Shown here: piece by piece, positions 38,185 to 47,170 of the stretch | Layout: each line of letters begins with the position of its first letter | How positions within the stretch are numbered: position 1 is the stretch's first letter | Source: Methyloglobulus sp. | GTDB lineage: Bacteria; Pseudomonadota; Gammaproteobacteria; Methylococcales; Methylomonadaceae | Length of the DNA stretch: 64,000 nt | Assembly (NCBI GenBank): GCA_013141505.1 | Contig: JABFQX010000025.1 | Span: 1-64,000 of the forward strand | Direction of reading: 5' to 3' | Position numbers and translations under genes: made by a program | The notes under the pieces: generated by a model | Databases searched by the model: none | Told to the model about the DNA's origin: nothing | The model's input: only the letters and a program-made list of their open reading frames with translations

Positions 38185-39228
38185 ATGAATAAAAAATTAT
38201 TAGCCTACGCCCTTTTAAGCGGTTTAGGTTTTGCTGCTTCAGCACAAGCTGAAGAGTTTCTTGATGATCGTTGGTATGTTGCACCATTCGGTTCTTATGT
38301 GAAACCGGGTGGTGACAGAGATTCAAACGTAAAAGGTTATGGCGCTGGCTTAGGCTTCGGCAAAATCATAAACGAACATTTCAATGTTGAATTGAGAGGC
38401 TTCTACAATGGTTTTGATGACGAAACCAATCGTTTCCCAAGAGCCAATGGCCAATGGGATCTTGCCGGCGGCTCCGCTGATCTGCAATATTTCTTTTGCC
38501 GTCATGATTTCTCCCCTTACACCGTTATTGGTGTCGGTGGTATGAACAGCAGTGTCCGTGGCGACAGTGGCGTAGGCATTATTGGTGAAGCCGGTGCGGG
38601 TTTTACGTATGAATTAACCGATAACTTCTTGTTTCGCAGTGACGTACGTTACCGCTACAACAATAACTTCAATGCCCATCTGACGCGTAACGGCACTGAT
38701 GAATATCACGATATGGTTGTCAATGTTGGTTTCGTTGTTCCATTAGGACCAAAACCAGTGGCGGCAGCACCTGAGCCTGCGGCTCCTGATTGCTCGACAC
38801 TGGATTCAGATTCTGATGGCGTTAATGATTGTATTGACACTTGCCCAGGCACAATGGCTGGCAGCAAAGTAAACGCTTCAGGTTGCCCTTTAACCCTTGA
38901 GTTGAAAGGCGTTAATTTTGAATATGATTCTGCACGATTGACACCAAGCGCAACCTCTGTGCTTGATGGCGTTGCCGAAAACCTGATTGCTTATCCACAA
39001 AAAAATGACATTGAAGTCCGTGGTCATACCAGCAGCGAAGGCAGCAACAAACACAACATGCGTTTGTCGCAAAAGCGTTCACAATCTGTTGCTGATTACC
39101 TAAGCATGAAAGGTGTCACCAATAAATTGACCGCCCATGGTTATGGTGAAGATATGCCGATTGCTGATAACACAACAGAAGAAGGCAGATCACAAAACCG
39201 CCGTGTAGAGTTGGTTTGGGGTAACTAA
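38185..39228 (+). CDS. ompA: OmpA family outer-membrane protein
   Basis: 347 aa. Signal peptide 1-22 (ending ASAQA). The N-terminal eight-stranded beta-barrel (about 24-190) starts DRWYVAPFGSYV and ends VVNVGFVVPLG. A Pro/Ala hinge is followed by a thrombospondin type 3 calcium repeat (DSDSDGVNDCIDTCPG). The C-terminal peptidoglycan-binding domain is VNFEYDSARLTPSA...IEVRGHTSSEGSN and MRLSQKRSQSVADYL. AGGA lies 7 bases before ATG. It is followed by a strong terminator. Confidence 0.94.
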   Translation: MNKKLLAYALLSGLGFAASAQAEEFLDDRWYVAPFGSYVKPGGDRDSNVKGYGAGLGFGKIINEHFNVELRGFYNGFDDETNRFPRANGQWDLAGGSADLQYFFCRHDFSPYTVIGVGGMNSSVRGDSGVGIIGEAGAGFTYELTDNFLFRSDVRYRYNNNFNAHLTRNGTDEYHDMVVNVGFVVPLGPKPVAAAPEPAAPDCSTLDSDSDGVNDCIDTCPGTMAGSKVNASGCPLTLELKGVNFEYDSARLTPSATSVLDGVAENLIAYPQKNDIEVRGHTSSEGSNKHNMRLSQKRSQSVADYLSMKGVTNKLTAHGYGEDMPIADNTTEEGRSQNRRVELVWGN

Positions 39229-39261
39229 AATTTAGTTGCTGTTTAACTAAAAGCGTCATAG

Positions 39262-39290
39262 AAAAACCCGCCTAATGGCGGGTTTTTTTT
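39262..39290 (+). terminator. Rho-independent terminator of ompA
   Basis: AAACCCGCC-TAAT-GGCGGGTTT is a perfect 9-bp stem with a 4-nt loop followed by T8, 34 bp after the ompA stop codon. Confidence 0.92.
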
Positions 39291-39371
39291 GCCCCAAGAA
39301 ATTGATCTTCATAATGTGGTTAATTAACCAAAAGAACAGTTTGTCCCGCCCCCTCCTAAATCCTAGTGTAA

Positions 39372-39587
39372 CGTCCTCAACGAAGGAGTACACGGAAGCG
39401 TAACGCGAGTGGAGCGGTGTACGACGACCCCCGCGTAGCCGTAGGGGCCGGGCGTGTTGACGGAGTTGGAGCGCGAGCGGAAGCGTAGTCAACATGCAAG
39501 GCCATCCGACACGGCGTCAAGTCATTTGGGCAGTCGTGATGCACAGCGTACCGAAGGGGAGTTGTGCATCGTGACGAACCGAGGACG
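39372..39587 (+). ncRNA. Candidate structured RNA, four hairpins enclosed by a closing stem
   Basis: CGTCCTC (39372-39378) pairs perfectly with GAGGACG (39581-39587). Inside are four stems: GTACAC/GTGTAC (39388-39393 with 39417-39422), CCCC/GGGG (39429-39432 with 39444-39447), a 10-bp stem 39452-39461 with 39488-39497 (one G-U), and a 13-bp stem 39533-39545 with 39563-39575 (two G-U). The three G-U pairs would be A-C mismatches in the opposite strand, which favours a plus-strand RNA. At least eight GGA triplets occur, several in loops. It could be a small RNA, for example a CsrA/RsmA decoy, or a repeat element of REP type; nothing here decides it. Confidence 0.4.
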
Positions 39588-39621
39588 AACGCGGGCAGCC
39601 GAAGGCATTAACCGCCACGTG

Positions 39622-39672
39622 ATTTTTCGCCGCTAAAATCGGATGGATCCCATTTTAGCTTTCGCGAAAAAT
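39622..39672. repeat. Long interrupted palindrome
   Basis: Outer arms ATTTTTCGC (39622-39630) and GCGAAAAAT (39664-39672) and inner arms GCTAAAAT (39632-39639) and ATTTTAGC (39652-39659) are perfect complements; the tip is GGATGGATCC. It sits just downstream of the multi-hairpin element. No T-run follows on the plus strand, so a standard terminator is not supported. Confidence 0.6.
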
Positions 39673-39899
39673 AGTGCGCGCCTGTGCTGCCCTTCAGACA
39701 GTCAAAACGGACACCCACCGATTCAATATTGAGTAAAACTGTTTTTATAAAATCCGACAAAGCCATAAAAAAAGCGACTGCTATTATTGATGAAGTAAGC
39801 CAGATAATCATTATTATCATATAGATTGACTTACTTTTTGACTGTTATCCGTACTATAGACAGCTATTCTCGATCACAATCCTATCGGCATTCAAGCAT

Positions 39900-42800
39900 C
39901 TAAAACTTTAGTTTCCATTTACTGTATTGGGCATACAAGGCTGGCATCAATATCAGATTTAGGACAGTTGAAGTGACTAGGCCGCCGAGTATGACCACGG
40001 CCATTGGGTATTCGATTTCCTGGCCTGGGATGTTGCCTTTAATAATCAAAGGCAATAACGCCAGTCCGGCACAGGCGGCTGTCATTAAGATCGGTGCCAA
40101 GCGTTCTTCTGCACCGCGCATGACCAATGCCAAGTTAGACTGTTCGCCTTCTTTTAGTTCAAGGTGCCGGTAATGGCTCAGTAACAGAATGCCGTTACGT
40201 GCAGCAATGCCAAGAACGGTAATGAAGCCTACTAGGGATCCCAAAGAGAGAACCCCGCCGCCCAGGAAAGCACCCACGACACCGCCGATCAAGGCAAAAG
40301 GTAAGCTCAGCACCACCAACGTCACTAAACGCCATGAACGGAAATCGATAAAGAGCAGCATGATAATGCCCAATAACGAAATGGCCGCCAGCCAGCCGAG
40401 CCGGTCGCGGGCAGCTTCCCGTACTGCGTATTCGCCGAGCAATTCTGGGTGATAACCTTTGGCGAAAGATAACTTCCTAAGCCTTTTTTCTACCTCTTTC
40501 GCCACGCTCCCCAGGTTATTTCCGGCGACATCCAGCGTAACATCGAGACGGCGGGAAGCATTTTCATGCTTGATCTCGTTGGGGGTCGGTACAATTTGCA
40601 GGTCGGCCAACTCACCCAGCGGTACGCGCGCACCAGAGGGTGTATCAATCGTTGCCGTACGCAGCGCACCCATATCGTGGCGAATCCGCTCTATTCCCCA
40701 AACCGTCACATCAACGACTTTTTGATCACGGTAAATCTCACCGACCTTACTGCCGCGAATCAAGGTTGAAGCGGCTCGCTGGATTGCCCCCGGCGTTAAG
40801 CCAAACTGTGCCGCCATTTCCGGTTGCAACCGCACTTGAATATGCGGCACTAACGCTTGTGCTTCCACTTTAAGGTTGGCAATGCCGGGTATATCAGCGA
40901 TCAGCTTATTGATTTCAGCCGCCTTATCGCGGAGCACAGCTATGTCAGTCCCATAAATTCGCACGACAAGGGTGGCGCTAGCGCCGGTCAGGACTTCCTT
41001 GATCCGCTCCCGCAGATAAGTCAGCACATCGCGATATAAGCCAGGATAACTATTCACGACCGCCTGAATCTTAGCCAGGGTGGTGTCATAATCCACTTCA
41101 GGGTCTATGCTGATCCATAACTCGGTAAAATTCGACCCGACTACTTCATCCGCTACTTCGGCGCGGCCAATGTGTGCACCGAAATTGCGGACACCGGGGA
41201 TGGCCCGCAAATCTCGGCTGGCTTGGACGGTAATGCGGCGCATGGCTTCCAAGGAAGTGCCGGGTTTCTCTACCCAATGCATCAAAAAATCGGTTTCCTT
41301 GAAGTTAGGCAAAAAGGCTTCGCCAAGCTGGGGAAAAACCAATCCGGTCAACCCAAACGCGACCGCAAGAAAGATGGCCGCCCAACGCGGTCGCGCGATA
41401 ACATGGGGCAATAAGCGTCGATAACCGCGCTTTAATGTTTTGGTTAACGGCGCATCACCAGTATGTTTGGCATTGGGCAGCAACATCAGGCATAAGGCTG
41501 GTGTAACGGTCAAGGCAACCAGAAGTGAAGCCAAGATCGCCAATAAATAGGAAATTGCCAGGGGCCGAAAAAATGTCCCGGCCAAGCCGTCAAGAAAGAA
41601 AATCGGCATGAAAACCAGTGCTACGATTAGACTGGCAAACACCACCGCACTACGGACTTCCAACGAAGCTTTCAAAACGACACGAAACGGCGACAGTGGC
41701 TTGGGTGCCTGGCTATTCAGGCGTAAGCGGCGCATGATATTTTCCACATCGATGATGGCATCATCCACCACTTCACCCACCGCAATGACCAGACCCGCCA
41801 GCACCATCGTGTTGAGGGTGCCACCATGCAGATAAAGCACAGTGACTGCGGCGAGCAAGGACAAAGGAATTGCAGTTAGGCTAATTAATGCCGTCCGCCA
41901 TTCAAATAAAAACAGCATAAGGATTACAGCCACCAATGCACAACTGATAATCAGCGTATGGGTGAGATTGTCGAGTGCGCGTTCGATGAAAGTCGCCGGA
42001 CGAAAAATGCTGGAATCAATATCGACATCGGCTAGACCGGGCTGCAATACAGCTAAAGCGGCTTCAACGTCGCGGGTTACGGCCAAGGTATTGCCCCAAG
42101 GCTGTTTTTCAACAATCAACAGCAAACCAGTACCCGAGTTGACCACGGCATCGCCGATGGCTGGTGGATGGCCTTCGACAATCTCGGCGACATCCCCCAA
42201 CCTTAATGCTGCACTGCCGTTGAATTGAACGACGGTACGTGCTAAATCATCCGGAGTCACCATCGTAGTGACATGGCGTACTGGTAAGCGTTGGTTGGGC
42301 AAATCAATGAAACCGCCCGCACTTACGGTAGCGGCATCGCCTGCTGCACGGATGACTGCATCCAAGGTAACGCCGTGTGCAGCCAGCCGATCCGGGTCTA
42401 CCAGCACTTGCAATTGGCGGTCACGCTGTCCCCAAATAGCAACATTAGCTACCCCTGGCACTGCCATCAGACGCGGCCTAATAACCCATCGAGCCAGTTC
42501 AGATAAATCAACTTGCGACAGTTTCTTTGAGGACACGCCAATCTTCATCGCCCGGCTTGTTGAAGAAAGCGGCGGTAAAATCACCGGGGGACGAGCGATG
42601 GCTGGAAGCCTTGATGCTGCCAGCCCAACACGTTCCTGAATCAATTGCCGGGCGCGCATCAAGTCAGTGCCTTCCTGGAATATACAGACCACCGACGAAA
42701 GGCCAAGCACCGACTTCGATCGCAGCGTTTTCAACCAAGCTGTACCATTGACTGCATTTTCGAGCGGTACGGTAATAAAGCTTTCCACTTCTTCTGTGGT

Positions 42801-42968
42801 TAAGCCAGGCGCTTCGGTCTGGATTTCAACTTGGGGCGGAGCAAATTCAGGAAACACATCCAGCGGCATCTCCCGTAACGCATGGATACCAAAGCCCACC
42901 AGGATAACGGCGAGGGTTAATACTAGCACCCGTTGATGTAATGCGCTAGCAATTAGCCATCGCATCAT
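39900..42968 (-). CDS. czcA: Heavy-metal efflux RND transporter (CzcA family)
   Basis: The inner-membrane pump of a tripartite metal exporter. 1022 aa, the family's length, with 12 helices and two large periplasmic loops. N-terminal [20 protein letters not shown] and [16 protein letters not shown], and the TM4 charged relay [17 protein letters not shown] (Asp/Asp/Glu as in CzcA), support the heavy-metal RND class. The substrate (Co/Zn/Cd versus Cu/Ag) is not certain. ATG overlaps the czcB stop by 4 bp, and it is the last gene of czcC-czcB-czcA. Confidence 0.9.
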   Translation of the reverse strand: MMRWLIASALHQRVLVLTLAVILVGFGIHALREMPLDVFPEFAPPQVEIQTEAPGLTTEEVESFITVPLENAVNGTAWLKTLRSKSVLGLSSVVCIFQEGTDLMRARQLIQERVGLAASRLPAIARPPVILPPLSSTSRAMKIGVSSKKLSQVDLSELARWVIRPRLMAVPGVANVAIWGQRDRQLQVLVDPDRLAAHGVTLDAVIRAAGDAATVSAGGFIDLPNQRLPVRHVTTMVTPDDLARTVVQFNGSAALRLGDVAEIVEGHPPAIGDAVVNSGTGLLLIVEKQPWGNTLAVTRDVEAALAVLQPGLADVDIDSSIFRPATFIERALDNLTHTLIISCALVAVILMLFLFEWRTALISLTAIPLSLLAAVTVLYLHGGTLNTMVLAGLVIAVGEVVDDAIIDVENIMRRLRLNSQAPKPLSPFRVVLKASLEVRSAVVFASLIVALVFMPIFFLDGLAGTFFRPLAISYLLAILASLLVALTVTPALCLMLLPNAKHTGDAPLTKTLKRGYRRLLPHVIARPRWAAIFLAVAFGLTGLVFPQLGEAFLPNFKETDFLMHWVEKPGTSLEAMRRITVQASRDLRAIPGVRNFGAHIGRAEVADEVVGSNFTELWISIDPEVDYDTTLAKIQAVVNSYPGLYRDVLTYLRERIKEVLTGASATLVVRIYGTDIAVLRDKAAEINKLIADIPGIANLKVEAQALVPHIQVRLQPEMAAQFGLTPGAIQRAASTLIRGSKVGEIYRDQKVVDVTVWGIERIRHDMGALRTATIDTPSGARVPLGELADLQIVPTPNEIKHENASRRLDVTLDVAGNNLGSVAKEVEKRLRKLSFAKGYHPELLGEYAVREAARDRLGWLAAISLLGIIMLLFIDFRSWRLVTLVVLSLPFALIGGVVGAFLGGGVLSLGSLVGFITVLGIAARNGILLLSHYRHLELKEGEQSNLALVMRGAEERLAPILMTAACAGLALLPLIIKGNIPGQEIEYPMAVVILGGLVTSTVLNLILMPALYAQYSKWKLKF

Positions 42969-44005
42969 TTGCCTATACCAAATTCAGTGCCGAATAATTC
43001 GGCAACACCGGTAACGACGACTTTTGAACCTACTGTAATATCCCCACTGAGGGCAGTCAAATCACCGACCACCCGTTGCACTTGTACCCGTCGACGTTGG
43101 TAAACTAAAGGGGCAATTTGTTGATAAACCCAGGCTCCGCCTTCAACGTCGTAAACGATTGCCGACCAAGGTATGGTTAGCTCGCTTGCACTGGCTTGCA
43201 TCGGGATGCGTACCTTAACCCGTTGACCTAAGCGAAAAGCGCCATCACGGTTGGATAACTTATAAAACACATCCAACGTAGCGGCGACTGCATTGGCGGA
43301 AGGCGGTGCTTGAATGGGAGCCGCTTTTAGGCTTGTCGAATACAAGCCGTCGCCCAGAACACTGATGGACGCTGCTTTGTGGGTATCAAATTTAGGTAAA
43401 TCACCCGCATAAACCGCTACCCGCACCCAAACTTCTGTCGGGTTAGTGGTGGCTAGCAGCGCCGGCCCCAACAACTCGCGGCGTAGTTTGGCAGTCTGCA
43501 ACCCATTTTCGGTCAAACTGGCTTGGACACGCGCATCATCTACACTACGACCCGTACCCACCTTATCGGTTTGCATCTGCTCGGCACGTTGCAGGGATTG
43601 CTTCGCACCGTTTAATTGCACTTTTGCTTGCTCGACCTGGCCATCGGCATCGATTTGAGCCTGCGCCAACCGTAACTGTTCGGCAGGCGACAATAACGGC
43701 AATATCGCCAACACCGATTGCCCGTTTTGAGGACTGCTGTTGTTAGCAGCACCGGCACGGGCTGGTACGGTAATTTCGCCAGCCAGTTCCCGCAGTTGAG
43801 CCAATTCTCGGCGTTCCACTGTCGCAACCACGAGTCCCAACCGGTGTTCTGCTTCCTGGGTCAGGGTGATAGTCGAAAGTTCGGTTTCTTTAATCGGATG
43901 GTCAACTTTAGCAGGACTAGGAGCAGCGGCATTTGCAGGTGAACCCAGCGATAGGCTCAACATCACAACTGAAATCTTATACGATATATAATGAAATTCG
44001 TTCAT
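42965..44005 (-). CDS. czcB: RND efflux periplasmic adaptor (CzcB-like)
   Basis: The membrane-fusion protein that links CzcA to the outer-membrane channel. 346 aa with a signal peptide ending SPANA, a hairpin helix ([24 protein letters not shown] and following), and beta-barrel and membrane-proximal domains ([34 protein letters not shown]). The family often has 380-500 aa; the N-terminal biotinyl-lipoyl half is very short here (a Gly/Asn/Ser stretch [14 protein letters not shown] replaces it). It overlaps czcC and czcA by 4 bp each. Confidence 0.82.
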   Translation of the reverse strand: MNEFHYISYKISVVMLSLSLGSPANAAAPSPAKVDHPIKETELSTITLTQEAEHRLGLVVATVERRELAQLRELAGEITVPARAGAANNSSPQNGQSVLAILPLLSPAEQLRLAQAQIDADGQVEQAKVQLNGAKQSLQRAEQMQTDKVGTGRSVDDARVQASLTENGLQTAKLRRELLGPALLATTNPTEVWVRVAVYAGDLPKFDTHKAASISVLGDGLYSTSLKAAPIQAPPSANAVAATLDVFYKLSNRDGAFRLGQRVKVRIPMQASASELTIPWSAIVYDVEGGAWVYQQIAPLVYQRRRVQVQRVVGDLTALSGDITVGSKVVVTGVAELFGTEFGIGK

Positions 44006-45363
44006 GGCTTGGGGATTGTAAATGCTATAGAAGGATGATCCAGGCTGCGTCCTATGCTGCGCTCGAGTTCAGCACGGACACGGCGCAGGTCTGCTTCGGC
44101 AGCAACGGCTTTAAGCTGTGCATCCAGGCTTTTGCGTTGTGCCTCAAGCACAAATAGGTAAGAAACATTACCGTGGCCATACGCTTTTTCGGCATTTTTT
44201 ACGGCTTCATTTAAGGGTGGCAGTATTTCCGTCTGCCATTGGTTTAAACTGGCGTGCGCCTGTTGAAGCCGTGTAAAGGCTTCGCGGACTTCCAGTACAA
44301 TACGGTCGCGCAGCGTTGTGTAAGACCGTGCCGCTTTTTCAAAACGTGCCTTCGCTTGTGCTACGCCGCCTTGGTTCTGATTGAAAATAGGCAAGGCGAT
44401 GTCAAGGCCAGGCCCGGACACGGTTTGGCCGTTAACATCTTTTGTACTGAGAATGGCGGTGATAGTAAAAACTTCTGCACGGGCCAGACCAATCCGTTCG
44501 CCCATTGCCGCTAAATTTAATTCTGCGGCATACAGGTCAGGCCTTGCCTTCAACGCTTCTTCTACCAGGGCTTTTGATTCAGCAGGGATATTCGACAATA
44601 AGGGGCTAGGCTTTATGATTCGGGGCCAATGTTCTAAACCTAAGCCAACTAAGGTTCGCAAGCGTTGGTTAGCGATTTCGACATCGTGTTGCCAGCGAAG
44701 CCGTTGTTCTTCCGCCTGCTTTGCGTCTACCTTGGCATTAGCAACCTCCAGCTCCGTAGCATCACCGGCATTCAGGCGTGCTTGTGTCAGTTCGGCGACA
44801 TTCGCTGCCAAATGAGCCGTGTTATCGGCATAGTCAAGGCGTTGCTTGGCTAATGTTAATTCGGCACTTGCCAAGCGTGCATCACGAATCACATCCAGGC
44901 CGTTTTGTACCAAGCGCTGTGCTGTTCGTTGAACATCCTGTTCGGCTGATTCGACCCTGTCTGCGCGGAGCCAAAAGGCTTCGAGAGGATACCTGAGCAA
45001 CAATTCCAGCGGTTTAATGCCAACCGGAAACAACATCCACAGGGTCGGATTGGGTAACATACCTGCCTGGATCAAATCGGCTCGTGACAATTGCAGATCG
45101 ACCAGCGTTTCTTGAAATGCGGCGTTATTCCATAACGCCAGTGCGACCAACTCATCCTCTGTCAAACCGTCTTTGATTGCTACGCCCGGTGGCCAAGCAA
45201 GTTTTTTGGCAGGTTTTGTATTTAATCCGTAACCTGTCCTATGCTCAAGGCTGTCTGAAACCGCTTTAATATCGTTGGGATGGCTTGTGCAACCTACGAA
45301 CATCATGAAAATCCCCCCCATCGGTATTGCCCGAACAAAAGCGAATGCTCGGTTAACTTTCAT
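44002..45363 (-). CDS. czcC: Outer-membrane efflux lipoprotein (CzcC/TolC family)
   Basis: The outer-membrane channel of the metal efflux system. 453 aa from ATG 45363 (MKVNRAFAFVRAIPMGG). The signal ends in a lipobox-like sequence FVGC, so it is a likely lipoprotein. Two OEP repeats follow, with long coiled coils (LASAELTLAKQRLDYADNTA, AEEQRLRWQHDVEIANQRLR, LEAQRKSLDAQLKAVAAE). It is the first gene of the operon. Its ATG overlaps the stop of the decayed regulator (ATGA). Confidence 0.88.
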   Translation of the reverse strand: MKVNRAFAFVRAIPMGGIFMMFVGCTSHPNDIKAVSDSLEHRTGYGLNTKPAKKLAWPPGVAIKDGLTEDELVALALWNNAAFQETLVDLQLSRADLIQAGMLPNPTLWMLFPVGIKPLELLLRYPLEAFWLRADRVESAEQDVQRTAQRLVQNGLDVIRDARLASAELTLAKQRLDYADNTAHLAANVAELTQARLNAGDATELEVANAKVDAKQAEEQRLRWQHDVEIANQRLRTLVGLGLEHWPRIIKPSPLLSNIPAESKALVEEALKARPDLYAAELNLAAMGERIGLARAEVFTITAILSTKDVNGQTVSGPGLDIALPIFNQNQGGVAQAKARFEKAARSYTTLRDRIVLEVREAFTRLQQAHASLNQWQTEILPPLNEAVKNAEKAYGHGNVSYLFVLEAQRKSLDAQLKAVAAEADLRRVRAELERSIGRSLDHPSIAFTIPKP

Positions 45364-45821
45364 GACAACACCTGAAAGCAAATATTAACATTCAGACCTT
45401 TGCCGCTTTTACCATCGGACAGGATAATCGCGGCACGATGCTGAAATGAACGCTTCTCAGGAACGTTTGTCCGTTCTGCAATTTGCGCTTGCAAAGACAC
45501 GGCAGTCAATGGCGTTCGCAATTCATGAGCAGCATCGGCTATAAATTGGCGCTGCTTGTTTAACATTTGACCCAGTCGGTTTATTAAACCGATGGGCAGT
45601 GCCCAAACTACTGACTTCTTGCGGTATTCGTTCATTTGGAATAGCTTGCAATGATTCTGGATTACGTTGATTGACGGCATTGACGACATCTTGCAGGGGG
45701 GGCGCAAGCTCCAAGCATGTTCGCCGTCCTGAAGCCAATCGACAACAAAATTGCTTTGTGTTAATCCTTCACGAATAGCCCGTCCTCCCATAGGGTCGTC
45801 TTGAACCAGTAATACGCGCAT
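45360..45821 (-). pseudogene. Decayed two-component regulator/sensor relic
   Basis: A 153-codon open frame built from leftovers of two genes. Residues 1-37 are the start of an OmpR-type receiver (MRVLLVQDDPMGGRAIREGL). About 45 codons later, in a shifted frame (45523-45738), comes a sensor HAMP-side piece (PLQDVVNAVNQRNPESLQAI). The main frame then gives the HisKA box NKQRQFIADAAHELRTPLTA with its phospho-His. Finally the C-terminal tip of a histidine kinase (AIILSDGKSGKGLNVNICF) appears directly, so nearly all of the receiver, DNA-binding and ATPase domains are deleted. Its place upstream of czcC suggests the lost regulator of the efflux operon. Confidence 0.75.
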
Positions 45822-46215
45822 TTATATCTTATTGGGGTACATACCGGTTTAGTATAGACCAAAGATATTTTAGTGAGCATTAAGATAAGTGGCGGATAAC
45901 AATAAATCTCAAATAATTGCCGATTCAGTAAGTATAGATTTTATAGCTTATATAATGCCTTAACATTCAATTGGTTATAAAATATTTATTATCGAATTTG
46001 AAATTGATATTTTCCCCTGTCAGCCTTATGTAGCAAGGCTTTCAGGGATGTCTCGGGGCAAACCGTTCTTTTGATTATTTAACCCCAGAATAAAGATTAA
46101 ATTTGCAACCCAACCCTCTTCAATAGTTAAATACCCGTATAGATTACGCACTACCATAACAATTACCTAACACACGGATTCGCTTAATCTGTAGTTGCAC
46201 CATTTTTCCACCATC
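45822..46215. other. AT-rich intergenic region
   Basis: About 390 bp with no ORF, hairpin or repeat that I can support. It separates the efflux locus from the kinase gene; divergent promoters are expected here. Confidence 0.4.
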
Positions 46216-47097
46216 ATGAACTGGCAACCTATTTTAGAGCATATTCAAACCGCCACCGGATCCGCCTTCAAAACCGAAAGTATCCACGCCGTTGCTGGCG
46301 GCGACATCAATTCGGCATTTCGCTTACAAAGTAAAGATACCGCCTATTTTGTTAAACTGAACCAAATTAATAGACTGGATATGTTCGTTGCCGAAGCAGA
46401 AGGTTTAAGTGAATTGGCTGCGGCGAAAACATTGCGAATCCCCTCCCCTATCGTATTCGAAAAATCAACGGAACATGCTTTTTTGGTGCTTGAATATATC
46501 GAATTCGACACTTCTGGCAAAAACTCAGGCCGCCAACTTGGACAGCAACTGGCATTATTGCACCAAATACCTCAAGCCTATTTTGGCTGGCATAGGAACA
46601 ATACGATAGGTAGTACACCGCAAGAGAATACACGGTGCGAAGATTGGCCGGAATTCTGGCGCACTCAGCGCTTGCAACTTCAGCTTACGCTGGCTGCGGG
46701 AAACGGCTATGGCAGTCGCTTACAAACAACGGGTGCAAAGCTGTGCGAAAGTATCGCTGTTTTTTTTGATGGCTATCGACCTCGGCCTGCTTTATTGCAC
46801 GGTGATTTATGGGGCGGCAACACAGCCACCGACAAAGCGGGCAACCCGGTTATTTTTGATCCCGCTTGCTACTACGGCGACAAAGAAGCCGATATTGCTA
46901 TGACTGAGCTGTTTGGCGGCTTTGGCCGGGATTTTTATGCCGCTTATCAGGAAATTTCGCCCTTGGATCCAGGCTATGCGACCAGAAAAACCCTGTATAA
47001 TCTTTACCATATCCTCAATCACCTTAACCTGTTTGGTGGCGGCTATTTACGACAGGCGGAGGACATGATTACCAGCTTGCTGAGTGAAATTCGTTAA
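46216..47097 (+). CDS. Fructosamine kinase family protein
   Basis: 293 aa from ATG 46216 (MNWQPILEHIQ). It has the APH-like kinase fold: AVAGGDINSAFRL (N-lobe), FLVLEYIEFD, LGQQLALLHQ, the catalytic LLHGDLWGGNTATDK (HGDLWGGN), and VIFDPACYYGDKEADIAMTEL (DPA metal site). It probably phosphorylates ketosamine or glycated-protein adducts. A TTG 21 bases upstream is a weaker alternative start. A single gene. Confidence 0.88.
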   Translation: MNWQPILEHIQTATGSAFKTESIHAVAGGDINSAFRLQSKDTAYFVKLNQINRLDMFVAEAEGLSELAAAKTLRIPSPIVFEKSTEHAFLVLEYIEFDTSGKNSGRQLGQQLALLHQIPQAYFGWHRNNTIGSTPQENTRCEDWPEFWRTQRLQLQLTLAAGNGYGSRLQTTGAKLCESIAVFFDGYRPRPALLHGDLWGGNTATDKAGNPVIFDPACYYGDKEADIAMTELFGGFGRDFYAAYQEISPLDPGYATRKTLYNLYHILNHLNLFGGGYLRQAEDMITSLLSEIR

Positions 47098-47170
47098 TTC
47101 GAGATTATTGGCCTTTGCCAATTTCGCGTCTTATATTCTCACCCCCATTCATTACCCATAAAGCCTAACC

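Larger units (their letters stand above)
39291..39899. other. Gene-free region with stacked hairpins
   Basis: Lies between the ends of the convergent ompA and czcA genes. It holds the multi-hairpin element (39372-39587) and a 51-bp palindrome (39622-39672). 39673-39899 is AT-rich without visible structure. A 70-codon ORF on the minus strand (39608-39820) has no ribosome-binding site and is not accepted. Confidence 0.6.

Noticed and set aside
39608-39820. 70-codon minus-strand ORF with a hydrophobic start after the hairpin element
   Set aside because: No ribosome-binding site, no recognised family, and it reads through the palindrome. It is a chance open frame in AT-rich DNA.
40189-42936. Several plus-strand ORFs of 60-128 codons across czcA
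   Set aside because: Opposite-strand shadows of a complete transporter gene.
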